A DNA stretch of 64,000 nucleotides from Glossina fuscipes. Taxonomy: Eukaryota > Arthropoda > Insecta > Diptera > Glossinidae. Below the pieces are notes generated by a model, which did no database searches, had not been told where the DNA came from, and saw only the letters and a program-made list of their open reading frames with translations. Of the stretch, positions 24,745 to 35,823 are shown in pieces. The translations under genes and the position numbers were made by a program. Positions within the stretch are counted from its first letter, which is position 1, and each line of letters opens with the position of its first letter. The DNA lies in contig NW_023998415.1 in assembly GCF_014805625.2 (NCBI RefSeq), positions 40,005,613-40,069,612 of the forward strand, written 5' to 3'.

Positions 24745-24909
24745 GATATATATATATACATATATACATACATGTATATATATATATATATATAAAATCA
24801 CTTTAAGCCATACAAACACTTTGTAACTTTTTATCATTTATGTGTGTGCTCGTGTGTGTATGTGTGTTTGTGTGTTTGTGTGTGTGTGTGTTTATGTGCA
24901 TTTTATTTA

Positions 24910-24944
<35 letters not shown>

Positions 24945-24946
24945 TA
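24745..24946. repeat. Cluster of AT and GT arrays
   Basis: AT-rich arrays with CATACA interruptions at 24745-24794, GT/TTTG-type repeats at 24841-24892 and AT at 24910-24946. Confidence 0.9.
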
Positions 24947-26650
24947 CTTTTTTTTTTTTTACTTTTTCTTCGACTAAAGTTAGACTTGTTTCGCCAGCAA
25001 AACAATTTTGAGGGGGTTTGACCATTTTGGGGCCAATTGGTCATGTGGTCATCAGAGACATCAAATCAACACAATATATAACCACAACCATATTAGAAGC
25101 CACATTAGTAAACCACAACCGTATACAAACGCACACACAATTGCACAAACAATTTCAGCGTTAACCATAGAGCCTAGATTTGCTGTCTTTATGTGTAATA
25201 TGAGTTATGAACATATACCTATATGAGTATCTGTACGAGCGCACAATCATACATACGCAAACATAGCCACATAAATATACATCTTCTGCCTTAGTTAACT
25301 GCATAGTAATTTTGTACATGATTTTCTATTATTTTCCACTGCTTGGCTCATTTTACAACGACCAGGCGAAAGGCTATGAAGAGACGAGCTCTTGCTATGC
25401 ACGCGTTTGTATTTACGTTTTTTTTTTTTTTTTTTCTTCTCTTCTCTTTTCTTTTTTTTTTTGTTTTGTTTTGTTTTCTACGTTTTTATAAAATGAAAAA
25501 TTTTCATGGAATTTACTCTTGCCAAGTTGTGTGTGTTGTCTCTTTCCTTTTTATTTTTTCTTTTCTTTTCGTTTCATTTTATTTCCTTTGATTTCATTTT
25601 CTTTTTTCTTTTTTTATTCCTTCTCTTATCTGATGTTGAGATTTTGATAGTAAATATACAATAATATGTTTGTGCATGTATGCGAATACGATGGTAATGC
25701 ACCTATATGTGGTATGGTGCCAAAGTCTTTTGATTTCTAGCAACAATAACCATAACAAATATTGATAGTAAAACTCATATGTTCACATGCCACAAATAGT
25801 TGCAAGGTCTAAGATTTTGATCACAAGCGTCATGTTCATCATGAACGAAACAAAAAACCTAAGCTCTCCTCTTAAACATTTACCACAATTTTAGTAATGA
25901 TCGTTATAATAATGATATTGCTGATGCTTGCAACTTTAAGCTAAAGTAAATTGTTTTATACCCGCTTGCGCGTACATACGTTTATATGTTCGAATGCTTG
26001 TGTGTGTACATGAATGTCAAATGCCGTTGAATTTTGAATGGAGCCGTGATCTCTTCATTGTTCTTAGGTCTAACTTATTTTCTAATTTGCTCTACAATGA
26101 CTTTTCAAGACGTTTGCCATCTTGCAAACAATACAAAATGGCCTGGAATTAGAAAAGTTCATCGTGCTCTCGTGAAGGAAAACGCTCGTATTTAATATGC
26201 AAAATATTTCGTTAGTTCGCTAAACGCATTTACAAATGCTATAAACTGTATATACAAGATTTTGGATCGGCATCGTCATGACCCTCTATCCATTCTCTGC
26301 TGTTATATGCATATAGATGTCATCGCTACTAACAAATCCATATGAATTCTAGATAGTACCAACTATCAAGCGAAAATGTTCCAAAATTTCATTACAGTCT
26401 CACCATTAATTAATGAATTGCAAGTTGTTTTTTATTTTTTGTGATTTTCAAAACAATGGAAAAAACGGAATTTCGTATGTTAACGGAAATGATTAGCTTT
26501 TAATGGAAAAAAATATCATTTAAGCAACGTAATGACTTGACAAGTATTGTTTAGACCTCGAGAGAAATGGTAGAGAAGTGATTTTATAAGCGGTTTTCAG
26601 CCATGCTGGCCATACACACACCGACGATGCTCGACGATATGGGCGCCCGA
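24947..26650. other. AT-rich non-genic stretch
   Basis: T/C-rich DNA with long T runs at 25417-25460 and 25540-25620 explains the Phe-rich frame at 25343-25591. No gene seen. Confidence 0.6.
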
Positions 26651-26654
26651 ACAT

Positions 26655-26905
26655 GTTCGTTTTTGCAGTAGGCATTAAAAAGCGTACAAATTCATTTTGG
26701 AGGACCAACAAGTGAAGATGTGTGAGACATATTGATATGAGAAGGCAGCGCATTTATTATCCTCCATCAACGCCGGTTTGTGTGAAATAATGACCGTTCT
26801 TTCATAAAACGACGGCTCGTCATTAAATGGAAAATTAAATCGGCAGTCAGCCGAGTGGTCGACAATTGGCAAAAGTTGTTCTGTATGCTACGAACTCTCT
26901 TTCAG
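26655..26905 (+). pseudogene. Decayed Tc1/mariner-superfamily transposase (non-mariner type)
   Basis: In one frame from 26700, EDQQVKMCETY, after a stop EKAAHLLSSINAGLCEIM, and after another stop (26805-26807) NDGSSLNGKLNRQSAEWS. This fits the region around the first catalytic Asp of DDE_3-type transposases, where families read about F(S)DEAHFxLNGxVNRQNxRxW. The Asp codon would be 26811-26813. The match is to an IS630/Tc1/mariner-related insect transposase distinct from the DD34D mariners elsewhere in this window. It has stops and is truncated on both sides. The minus-strand frames at 26520-26872 are shadows. Family membership is inferred from remembered motifs only. Confidence 0.65.
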
Positions 26906-27392
26906 CTCTGAACTCGAATTATGTTGTTACAAAAACTATTTAGTCGCTATGCTAAAAGTACTCAATTGGATTGCGTTTCTCTTCGCCCTTGAAAAGCCGT
27001 TTAACGCAATGGGCGTCTTATGACAATTGTTATGACGATGATATGAATGAAATGAATCCTTCTATGCCTAATCGCACATGAAACAGAATTCATGTGTAGA
27101 GTAACATTTTGATTGAAATATTTTTTATAAGATTTCTCCAAATAAACCTTCGATTACATCAAAAAAATGCGAATTCAGAGACCTTAATATATTGCTTAAC
27201 TGACCAAATATCCGATGCGAAAACATATATCATCCATCGATTAATACTCGCGTGTTATTGAGTATGAAAAAACTCTAGCTTGTAGCTTAATGAAGATCTT
27301 AATATCAAATTTCATAGAAATATTTCCTATGGTTCTGTGAAAGCGCAGCGCTATCGGTGACAAATGCCGATACATTTTGCGGCTTATATATA
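26906..27392. other. Non-genic stretch
   Basis: May contain further unrecognisable remains of the upstream transposase. Nothing else seen. Confidence 0.5.
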
Positions 27393-27425
27393 TTAGTTTG
27401 GGGAAAAAGAAATCCATTATTTTTA
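27393..27425 (+). repeat. mariner terminal inverted repeat, left end
   Basis: Starts TTAGTTTGGGG next to TA. It pairs with 27920-27952 with one indel. Confidence 0.92.
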
Positions 27426-27445
27426 TATGAACTTCAGGACTTTAT

Positions 27446-27766
27446 TTAACATGCTTCGGATTGTCCGATTTGGGTCAAATATGCACCGTTTTGTTGTATG
27501 ATTTGTTGCCATTTTAAAGTTAACTTCAAGATGCCTCTCTCATAGAAGTCCTGGTCTCTATTTGCAAAAAACTCTAGTAGTCGATTTTCACAATCCTCCC
27601 TAGATTCCAATTTTTTATCATTAAAGAAATTTTGCAATGCAAGAAAAAGATGATAATCGCTTAGTGCCAAGTCCGGACTGTATGGCGGATGCATTAAAAC
27701 TTCCCAACCAAGCTCCCGAAGTTTCTGGCGAGTCACTGTAGATGTGTGTGGCCTAGCGTTGTCCAT
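27446..27766 (-). pseudogene. mariner transposase, C-terminal half (DD34D catalytic part)
   Basis: 106 residues in an uninterrupted frame. It starts MDNARPHTS, where Asp (codon 27761-27763) is the second catalytic residue. After exactly 34 further residues comes the third Asp, in SPDLALSDYHLF: the DD34D signature of true mariners. SPDLA(L)SDY has Leu where Pro is usual. It continues through DCENRLLEFFANRDQDF to GAYLTQIGQSEAC and a stop. The first catalytic Asp and the helix-turn-helix part are absent, so it cannot transpose DNA alone. The frame stays open upstream to 28066, past the element end, but that part is 5' untranslated element sequence plus host DNA. The deletion junction is probably close to the ATG at 27764-27766. 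Confidence 0.9.
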
Positions 27767-27919
27767 TTTTAACACGCTGTAACTCACAACTGAATGCACC
27801 AAACAAAAAACAGCAAAAGAATTTTTTTTACTGCGAAATGTCACCTTTCCAACGAGCATAAATGTGAAATTTTTTAATCGATACTTTACGAGAAATCTAT
27901 CAGTGCAGCCATCTATCGA

Positions 27920-27952
27920 AAAAATAATGGATTTCTTTTTCCCCAAAACTAA
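27920..27952 (-). repeat. mariner terminal inverted repeat, right end
   Basis: Reverse complement begins TTAGTTTTGGGGAAAAAG. TA follows at 27953-27954. Confidence 0.92.
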
Positions 27953-27954
27953 TA

Positions 27955-28394
27955 TCAACCTGATGCGATAAAAGCGATTACATTTTCTTTGCTTGCTTTT
28001 ATAATAATTAGTAATGTATTCGTTTATTATAAGCAAATCCAGTCCGCGTCTTTCGATTCTAAACAATTTCTGCGATATAAGTTAAATAATCGTTGGCATA
28101 ATCGGTGATATGCTTAAAAAAATGCAGCATATTTTACCTTATGACACTACTGCGCAAACAAACATTGACAAAAAGCAAGTTTTGAACATTCGCATAACGC
28201 TAGACACCGAAACAATGTAGATATTTTAATATTACATAAGGTAGTAAAGGAAAATTTTGGAGGCGGAAGTCGTGCTTCTTTTTGAAAGAATTTACAAGAC
28301 ATAAATTCGCAAAACCGAATAACCGTGCATAATAATGCATGAAGTTGCATAAATGCTGGCATCACATAAGGTAACCTTTTGTATTTCGAAGAAT
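27955..28394. other. Non-genic stretch between two mariner remnants
   Basis: The minus frame at 28147-28365 is not recognised. Otherwise nothing seen. Confidence 0.5.
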
Positions 28395-28770
28395 AGCAAG
28401 AGGACCGTGCATCATAACCCGCCCCAACCCTCAGTCAGGCAATCGCTTTTATTCGCTGGTGTTAAAAACTAGTGCAATTAAATCATAATAGACCAACAGA
28501 AAAGAGGTCATCTTTTATTCCGACAATGCCAGACCATCCATATGTTTAACGACTCGATCAAAATTGATAGAGTGTGGTCGCTAACCTTGCGATGTCCTGC
28601 TACTATTTCTTTTGATAATGTAAAGCTTGCTTCAAACGAAGTTTGTACAAATGACTCGCTGCACTTTTTCACCCAGATGACCTTGAAATTTGTGCAGTGG
28701 TGTTGTTGTAGTAGTTTTCTCTAAAAAATGAGGAAAGACTATCGATCGAAGTGGCGCATATTCATCTTAA
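28395..28770 (+). pseudogene. Decayed mariner transposase, fossil 2
   Basis: One plus frame reads TRPNPQSGNRFYSLVLKTS, then AIKS, two stops, TNRKEVIFYSDNARPSICLT and TRSKLIECG. This matches the segment leading to the second catalytic Asp (GAC 28522-28524, in the DNARP motif). The PPYSPDL..SDY segment that should follow is lost. The frame 28542-28724 then gives NEVCTNDSLHFFTQMTLKF, fitting the usual (E/D)...FFA.K...FYE segment. The end (about 28726-28755, AAAAAATGAGGAAAGACTAT) resembles the end of fossil 1 at nucleotide level. Inactive. No terminal repeats found. Confidence 0.82.
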
Positions 28771-28856
28771 CAAAGTTCGCCTGAGGCATAAACCAAATGT
28801 TGTTAACTTTTACCAAAAGAACGTCACGACCTTTTTCGGTTATGTTGTTTTTTGTT

Positions 28857-29037
28857 TTATTATTATTATTATTATTACAAATTTAGCCAGAGAATAAATC
28901 CCAAGACTAAAGCACTTTAAAGCACTAGTATCTAAGGCGTTCGGCTTTATTAAAAACTCTACCGCACTTGAGATTCTGAACCCATGACCATTGAATCGCT
29001 AGTCGAGACTCTTGCTTACTCGGCCACTCAGGCGGAT
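28857..29037 (-). mobile_element. tRNA-derived SINE, copy 2 with (TAA)n tail
   Basis: On the minus strand it starts ATCCGCCTGAGTGGCCGAGT (from 29037 down). It continues through box-B-like GGGTTCAGAATCTC, GTGCGGTAGAGTTTTTAATA and AGTCTTGGGATTTATTCTCT, and ends in a (TAA)n tail at 28857-28880. It shares head and body with copy 1 at 22338 but carries about 10 extra bases near 28935-28946 (GCCTTAGATA region). The simple-repeat tail supports retrotransposition. It lies just downstream of mariner fossil 2. Confidence 0.88.
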
Positions 29038-30319
29038 CTGTTTTTTCGTTTAATAATTGCTAATGGATTTGTTTTAACCAAAGAGTAATGACGTCTCGGG
29101 ATAATAAAATGTCAACTATGGAATGCAGCTTTTTTCTATAAGAGTGTTGGTTACTACTTGGTTTTTGATGCTGTATATTGCGGCAGGGCGTATTACAAAA
29201 TCGAAGATTTTATATCTTTTATTTTTTTCCAAGGTTACCCCGTCGACGAACTACGCATAGAAACAGTGCGGAATCGAGAAATCCAAATCATATTATATTC
29301 ATTCTTGATACTATCGAAACAGATTTTAAATTATTCTTATATAAAAGTCACGAGGTGCTTCGATCTATTCGGACTTGTTTATAATATTCTCAGTTATACA
29401 CTCAACTTCTCAGTTCGACTAGCTTACGTTGGTCGTAACCAAAAATGGACAAATGGAAATGGCAAAAGCATTTAAAATCCAAAATCTGACATAACCTCCA
29501 AAGATCAACGAGAATGAATTTTTGTGCTTCTTATGAAGCACATTCTTATATATATATATATATATATATATCTATATATATATGTCTGTTATTGTAAGAG
29601 CACTTGGTATGTATGTAGTGCATTTTTCAAGTATTAATTGTTTATAGTAGTCACCGGATTGTCGGCCCCTGATATATATAAACAACTTTTTGCATCTACA
29701 GTTGACTAATAAAATATATTTTGCAGCTTAATAAGAAATACCGTCAGTTATGTGAAAGTGCTAAAGATTGCAAATCTTAATTGAATTTCTTCTATGAAGA
29801 CGTCGCGTACTCGTGCAAGTTTGCGTTGCCTTAAATTTGTAATATTTCCATTGATCTCCTATTGATAGTCTAAGCAGAAATTTAACGCCAATTTCATTGC
29901 GCGGAACGTTTTATAAATCGCATCGTGTTTCACGGATGGTAGAGACAGCGGAATGGCAAGCAACCTCAACAATATTTATGAAAGGAAATTAAAGTTGATA
30001 AGACGAGTTGTAAACATAACGATCAATTGTTTGGCTGGATTTAATGAAATATGACACCGTCAGTGCGAGTTTTCGCACCCGTCTTTAATGAAGTTTCCAA
30101 TTAAATTTTATTAGATTCGAAAATCATTTGAGAGACAGTACAACGGCAACAGCAACGGCTGCAGCAGCTTAACATATAAATATTTATCTTTAGTTTATGG
30201 CGAAGTTGTTTGGGATACGCGTGCTTATAAGCCTCACTGCTCTCGCGATCAATAGAAAGAAAGTAGCGAAGAATCACGCGTCCATAATTTTGTCTATTTG
30301 AAACAGAAAACACGCACAC

Positions 30320-30360
<41 letters not shown>

Positions 30361-31516
30361 CAAACAAACAAACAAACAAACAAACAAACATACACATAAA
30401 CATAAATACTTGCATAGCTAAGCAAGCACACAGTCACTTGTGTAAATTCTCGCAGATGGATTCTACTTAAATGTAGACAAAGCCAAATTGTTGTAATAAC
30501 TTCATGAAGTATAAGTAATAAGTAATAGATAAAGGGGAGAAGAAAGCCTTGTGAACGGAAATTCGTACTAAAGAGAAAGATGATCTTTTTGCAAAATATA
30601 ATTATGTGTGAAAGTGTAGAGAATTAGAGAGAATGCCGAGAAGAGTATACCACATCGACCAGCTGGCCACATATACAAACATATAATGGATTAAACACTT
30701 TGGGTGGCTGATTGGTTAGCTAGTAGGTTGGCTCAATGCCTATGAATGACTGAATGTCTGGCAAATGTTGGTTGAAGTTAAGCAGGGGCATCTTTTATTG
30801 TAATCATGACTTGAGCATAAAGTGTTGAAATGAAGGCGTGTTTGCACGTTTGCAGGTTAACGTTTTTTTACATTGTGTGGATCAATTTATTAAACGACCA
30901 AACGATTGGCCAGAGACGCAGAGGCATTCGCATTTCGCATTTCAATATAGTTCTTCTCTTTTTCCTTTCGCATTTGCTGCTTGCAACCACTTACCTCAAT
31001 GATAAATGTGCGTAAATTTGTGGTTATGTTGAAATTGATAAATGCCATAATTTTTATTCTTCGCAACGAAAAATGCAAAAGATATTACTTTAAAATTTCT
31101 TGAAAATCGCAGGCACATAAATATGCAAGGCACTCTCAATTCATAATTGAATAATAATCTTTAACAGTCTACATAGCCTTTACCCAACGAGAGCATACTG
31201 GTATTATATATGGAACGAGAATATCTTTTCAGTTACTAGTATAAGCTCTATAAGCATACCCAGCATACCCATTAAAGAGATTAAATGGCTATCTTAGCAT
31301 TTTTTCGCAGTCTTCTGCCTGAATTTCTTATGCTTTTTTTTTTTTTTTTCTTTCGTCCGCTTTTTATACACTAACAATTGTCAGCTTCCTGCCATCCGCG
31401 GTCGGAAGGAAACCGTAGAAAACAAATATGTTTGAATAGCGTAGTATTTTTTCTTGCTCTTCTTTTTTTATTTTGGCTTTGCTATGGTTTTGGTAAAAAA
31501 AAAAAAAAAAAAAAAA
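29038..31516. other. AT-rich non-genic stretch
   Basis: The 105-residue plus frame at 29158-29475 is not recognised. A small hairpin GTGCTTC-TTAT-GAAGCAC lies at 29524-29541. AT arrays at 29547-29583. A run before the gap from about 31496. Confidence 0.5.
30323..30390. repeat. (AT)n followed by (CAAA)n
   Basis: (AT)n at 30323-30354, then about 7 CAAA units at 30361-30390. Confidence 0.95.
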
Positions 31517-31916
31517 NNNNNNNNNNNNNNNNNNNNNNNNNNNNNNNNNNNNNNNNNNNNNNNNNNNNNNNNNNNNNNNNNNNNNNNNNNNNNNNNNNNN
31601 NNNNNNNNNNNNNNNNNNNNNNNNNNNNNNNNNNNNNNNNNNNNNNNNNNNNNNNNNNNNNNNNNNNNNNNNNNNNNNNNNNNNNNNNNNNNNNNNNNNN
31701 NNNNNNNNNNNNNNNNNNNNNNNNNNNNNNNNNNNNNNNNNNNNNNNNNNNNNNNNNNNNNNNNNNNNNNNNNNNNNNNNNNNNNNNNNNNNNNNNNNNN
31801 NNNNNNNNNNNNNNNNNNNNNNNNNNNNNNNNNNNNNNNNNNNNNNNNNNNNNNNNNNNNNNNNNNNNNNNNNNNNNNNNNNNNNNNNNNNNNNNNNNNN
31901 NNNNNNNNNNNNNNNN
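31517..31916. other. Assembly gap, 400 N
   Basis: Exactly 400 undetermined bases, preceded by an A run of about 21 and followed within about 10 bases by another long A run (31925-31945). Frames drawn through it are meaningless. Confidence 1.
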
Positions 31917-34314
31917 TAATATATAAAAAAAAAAAAAAAAAAAAATCTCATCGTTTCACCTACATTTCTATTAAGTTAATTTATGTCAGCTTCTTAAACT
32001 TGTGTTACTGAACAGCTAAAGGGAAAGAAATAAGAAAAGACGGAAGCAGGGCGAGATGAAAAATTCAATTATCTTTCGTTTGCTGGTGTCCTTGAACGTG
32101 ACGACTACTCCTTTCTTTTTTTTTTTTGGATTCTTGGTGACACCTGTTGAAATAAGGATTTCGTGTTAATCACGTTTGTTGATAGTTAAGCTTAGCAAGA
32201 GCGATCGTCACAAAAAATTGTTAAGATGCATAATATTGCGTAGGAAATTTCAGTTTACTTTGTAGTATTGAGCGTCATCTTAATTAATTTGCTTAATGAA
32301 CCTGATATCCACATGAACGTTCCGCTCGTATTTGCAGTGGAAAGCTGAAATCTACTAAAATCTCATCTTCCATCCTCGTATGAAGAGTGTTAAGCGAAAG
32401 TAATTCATTTGTTTACCTACTATAACGGGATAACTGTGGCAAACTGCACCTTAAATTACGGTTTACAGTTGAGTGATTCAGTTTTCGTTTTTCTACAATC
32501 TGTCCCTTTAAGCAATACGTTTTTATATCGACAATCAACGAATGGAAAAAAGATCGTGAAATATTCCGTAAAAGCTCCATAAAGTGTACATTTTATCTTT
32601 TCCATCAATGGGGGAGGTTTTGAATCCATTTATCTCTACGTATTGTGTTGTTGAAATTTGCCATGAATTCCATTAAACAGTATATCTCCGGTCTGACGTA
32701 TATATGGCTATGATGTTGATAGATTTTTATGCTTTCCGGATCGTACCAAGTTTTAAATGATACGCGTGCAAATATCATGTTTTTCTGACGATTAATTTAA
32801 ACCTGAATTTGATGAGTAGATTAAGCATTGCTGTAAAATTTGTTAAATAAATTTCGTAAATTTTTGGCGACAATAGTTTCGTTGTTTCGTTCCGGCTTTG
32901 ACACATTTCTTCTTCTTTCAATTCATTCACGTAATTCTTCTGTCCGCAACAGTGAATAAATGTTTCGTTCGTTCGAACGCAAGGTTGAGGTACCTCAAAC
33001 GAATTGGCCTGGAACATTTCGAAATTTTTCATATGAAATGGTCAGGCGAATGCATTTTTCGTTGATTTTGAATTCGTCCTTCATCTTGAAGGAGGTGTTT
33101 CCTCGTCTTAGTTTGCAAGCAAAATCTTAAACGAAGCAAAGTGTTTACAGCCAGGACTAGCTTATTTACTTGCACAATTGAGTCATCCAATATTATTATG
33201 CGGATTTTTTTAATTCCAGTTCATCGACTTAAGGGCTATTCAACATTCATGCTTGTACGACCAGGCTTAAGTTAAGCCAACTGGTATTTAAGCATTTTAC
33301 TTAACGGAGAAGAATACCTGTAATGCTTTGCTTGCACGTGTAGGAATCTTAGCTTTCTACTTGGGAATCCTTTTAAATTATTTACCGCCTAACTGTCGCT
33401 TTAGAGATCCAAGAGAACTAAGTTACATAAAGTGGCAATGATTTTTATTGCTAAGTAAGATTATCAGCAATTTTGTGTTCTACAATTTAAACAATTTAAT
33501 ATTTTATTGACGCCGCTTGCATGAAACCTTTCAACACGATTTCTATAAAGGAAATGCATAAGTAATGGCCATAAGATACGCTATAAAGTTTTAATCATAG
33601 ATTTTCACTTCATCACGAATACAAATAAATAAATAACCACTAAACACGGTTAAATAAAATCAATCACATCGTATTGTTTGTATTTTTTTGGAAAAGTTGC
33701 AAAAAACAATGACACACAATTAGAGCAAGAAAGAAACAACCAAACCGGGACAAAAAAAAAAAAAAAAAAAAAAAGAGAAGAGAAGAAAACCACAGACGGT
33801 GAAAATTTCTGTTTCCATACTAGTTGAACAGTTTTGACAAGTAATCATTGCGAAATTACTTTAAAACTTTGGCGTTGCAGCAATATTTTATGATCGATGG
33901 CAATCACGAATTAAGAAAAACTAGAAATCAAAGAAGAACAGACGACGACTCGATTCATTTCGCTTAAATTTAGGCGATTGCGCAGAAATTTGCCGTAAAA
34001 GTTTAATAGTTCCTCGCAACCATCTATTAGCAATGACACTTTGTCTACTAATGGCAGAAAAATGATTGCTGCAGCAAGAATAGCAATAGCAATAATAACA
34101 ATTGCAACAACAATTACGGTTTAAGTCATAATATCGCGTCCTTCATAATGCCTCGTGCAAAGCCAGCCTCAGTGTCTTTCTGTTTCTTTCTCTTTCCTCT
34201 CTTTCCTCGTCTTTGTCTTTTTGTAGCGTTGTTTGTTTTAGTTTCTTGCTTTTTTTCCAAATTTGCAAAAAAAAAAAAAAAAAAACGAACAAAATTAAGT
34301 AAAAACTCTATAGT
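31917..34314. other. AT-rich non-genic stretch
   Basis: The minus frame 32775-33032 (85 residues) is one of the few without simple repeats (contains ETFIHCCGQKNYVNELKEEE) but matches no family I know. A run at 33751-33774. Pyrimidine-rich patch from 34175. Confidence 0.5.
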
Positions 34315-34540
34315 GTGGCACGAGCCACCATTAAATACCCTACACCACCCTACAGTTAGTGTTAGGGCAAGAAAACAAGACGGACAGGCCGGGCAGAGAA
34401 GCTTAGATCGATTTGGAAAGTAATTGTGAATGTATTCGGTATAACGGAAACTTGATCTATCTCAAGTCTTTCAGGGTTGTTGCATACATTCGCACAAATT
34501 TAATATACCCTTATATAATAAGTATTATAGGGTAAAACAC
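34315..34540 (+). repeat. GTCY/hairpin dispersed repeat, short copy G
   Basis: Header ACGAGCCACCATTAAATACC is followed within about 60 bases by the GTCY-type run AAGACGGACAGGCCGGGCAG (about 34377-34396). The tail TTGATCTATCTCAAGTCTTT and GTTGCATACATTCGCACAAA leads to ATACCC...AGGGTA at 34506-34533. The body found in copies A and D is missing, so this is an internally deleted form. The tail is closest to copies B and J. Confidence 0.72.
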
Positions 34541-35823
34541 AAAAACATTTGGTAGCTTATGCTTCCGCTTTACAGTCACTGAAGCATCTGGCTTAGACCT
34601 AGAAAAGCACACTCTGCAAATGGTATTTTACAAAATAAGTCACAACGAATTGATCGATTTAAAACGAATCTTGAATGCCCAACTAGCTGGATGCAAAATC
34701 TTCATTGAATTTCGTAGACTCTGGCAAAATTCGAGTGGATAAGTAATAATATGGAATGAGTAATTTTCTTTTACAACAAGAAAGTCTATTCACCTACCAA
34801 CAACTGCCGTTGTCTTCAGCGATCAAGGTATACAAGATGATGTCTTGGAAAAGTCTCAAAAGTTTTCAATTTTGCGATAAAACATCAGGAGATGTATAAT
34901 AAAATATGTTTGCTCATAGCCATTACATCCTAATTTCTTTAATTTAATTTTCATAAAACTAAATCTTCCGATCGTTAAAGTGCTAGGCACCTCTGATGCT
35001 TAATGGATTGCTTTCACAGACCAAGTCTAAATTGCTTTAGAATTTTTTTTCAAAAATTCCGATCAGTTACATCCTGACAAACTTACTAAACTCTTGCCCC
35101 ATAGCCTTGTTGGCTACAATAAAACAAAGACACTTGTATGTGATCACGTTTTAAAGAAAGAAATTTTCTCGATAATATACAGGAAGCCTAGATAGACATA
35201 TGAAAGCATAGGAAGCATAGTAATAATAGAAAAGCACAAAACAACTGAAATTGGGTTTGGCAGTCAATAATTTCTGATATTTGCCGCTATAAATTTTGAT
35301 TGATAAAAATTATTTATTATTACCATTCTGTTGTTGTTGTTGTTGTAGCTGCTATTATAGATGATAAAAGCAAAACCAAAAAAAAGAAATAAATAAAAAT
35401 AAAACAAAAAACCTTTAATGTTGGTGGTAAAACCTCTCGTTCTCTTCTAAACCGACTAAAACTGGCTGTCAGTTTTATCAGTTGCGTTGAAAATTAGTTC
35501 AATATTAAAAGAAAACGTAAACGAACAACACTACCAACAATAATAGTAAAAATGATTAAGCAAAAAATGTTACAATTTTCCAATGAGCATAATTTATCTT
35601 CCTTATATATCTGTTAAAGCTTGTAATGTTCTTTTTTCTCTCTTATGTTCTGGCCTCATGTGTTCAACGTTTTAAGGTGTAACAACTTACTACTGCTGTA
35701 CTGCTTGCTGATAGGTGTTAAAATGTTAAAAAACAAAAACAAGAAATTTATAAAATATAATGAGTTGGAGAAAAAAAAAAAAAAAAACGATCAGCTTAAA
35801 ATAATATTATGCTCAACATATCA
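34541..35823. other. AT-rich non-genic stretch
   Basis: (TTG)n at about 35331-35347 and A-rich DNA at 35377-35411 and 35770-35787. No gene seen. Confidence 0.55.

Larger units (their letters stand above)
27393..27952 (-). mobile_element. mariner element, internally deleted derivative with both ends
   Basis: The ends are inverted repeats of about 33 bases. From the left TTAGTTTGGGGAAAAAGAAA continues to TCCATTATTTTT; from the right (minus strand) the same sequence carries one extra T in TTAGTTTTGGGG. Both sides are flanked by TA (27391-27392, 27953-27954), the mariner target-site duplication. Coding direction is minus. Only 560 bases remain, against about 1.3 kb for a full mariner, so about 0.7 kb is missing, covering the N-terminal DNA-binding part and the first catalytic Asp. 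Near-identical ends and a clean remaining frame suggest a fairly recent copy. It probably moved as a non-autonomous element. Confidence 0.93.

Noticed and set aside
31364..32011. Three open frames of about 180-195 codons through the gap
   Set aside because: They consist mostly of undetermined bases plus homopolymer-coded Lys or Phe.
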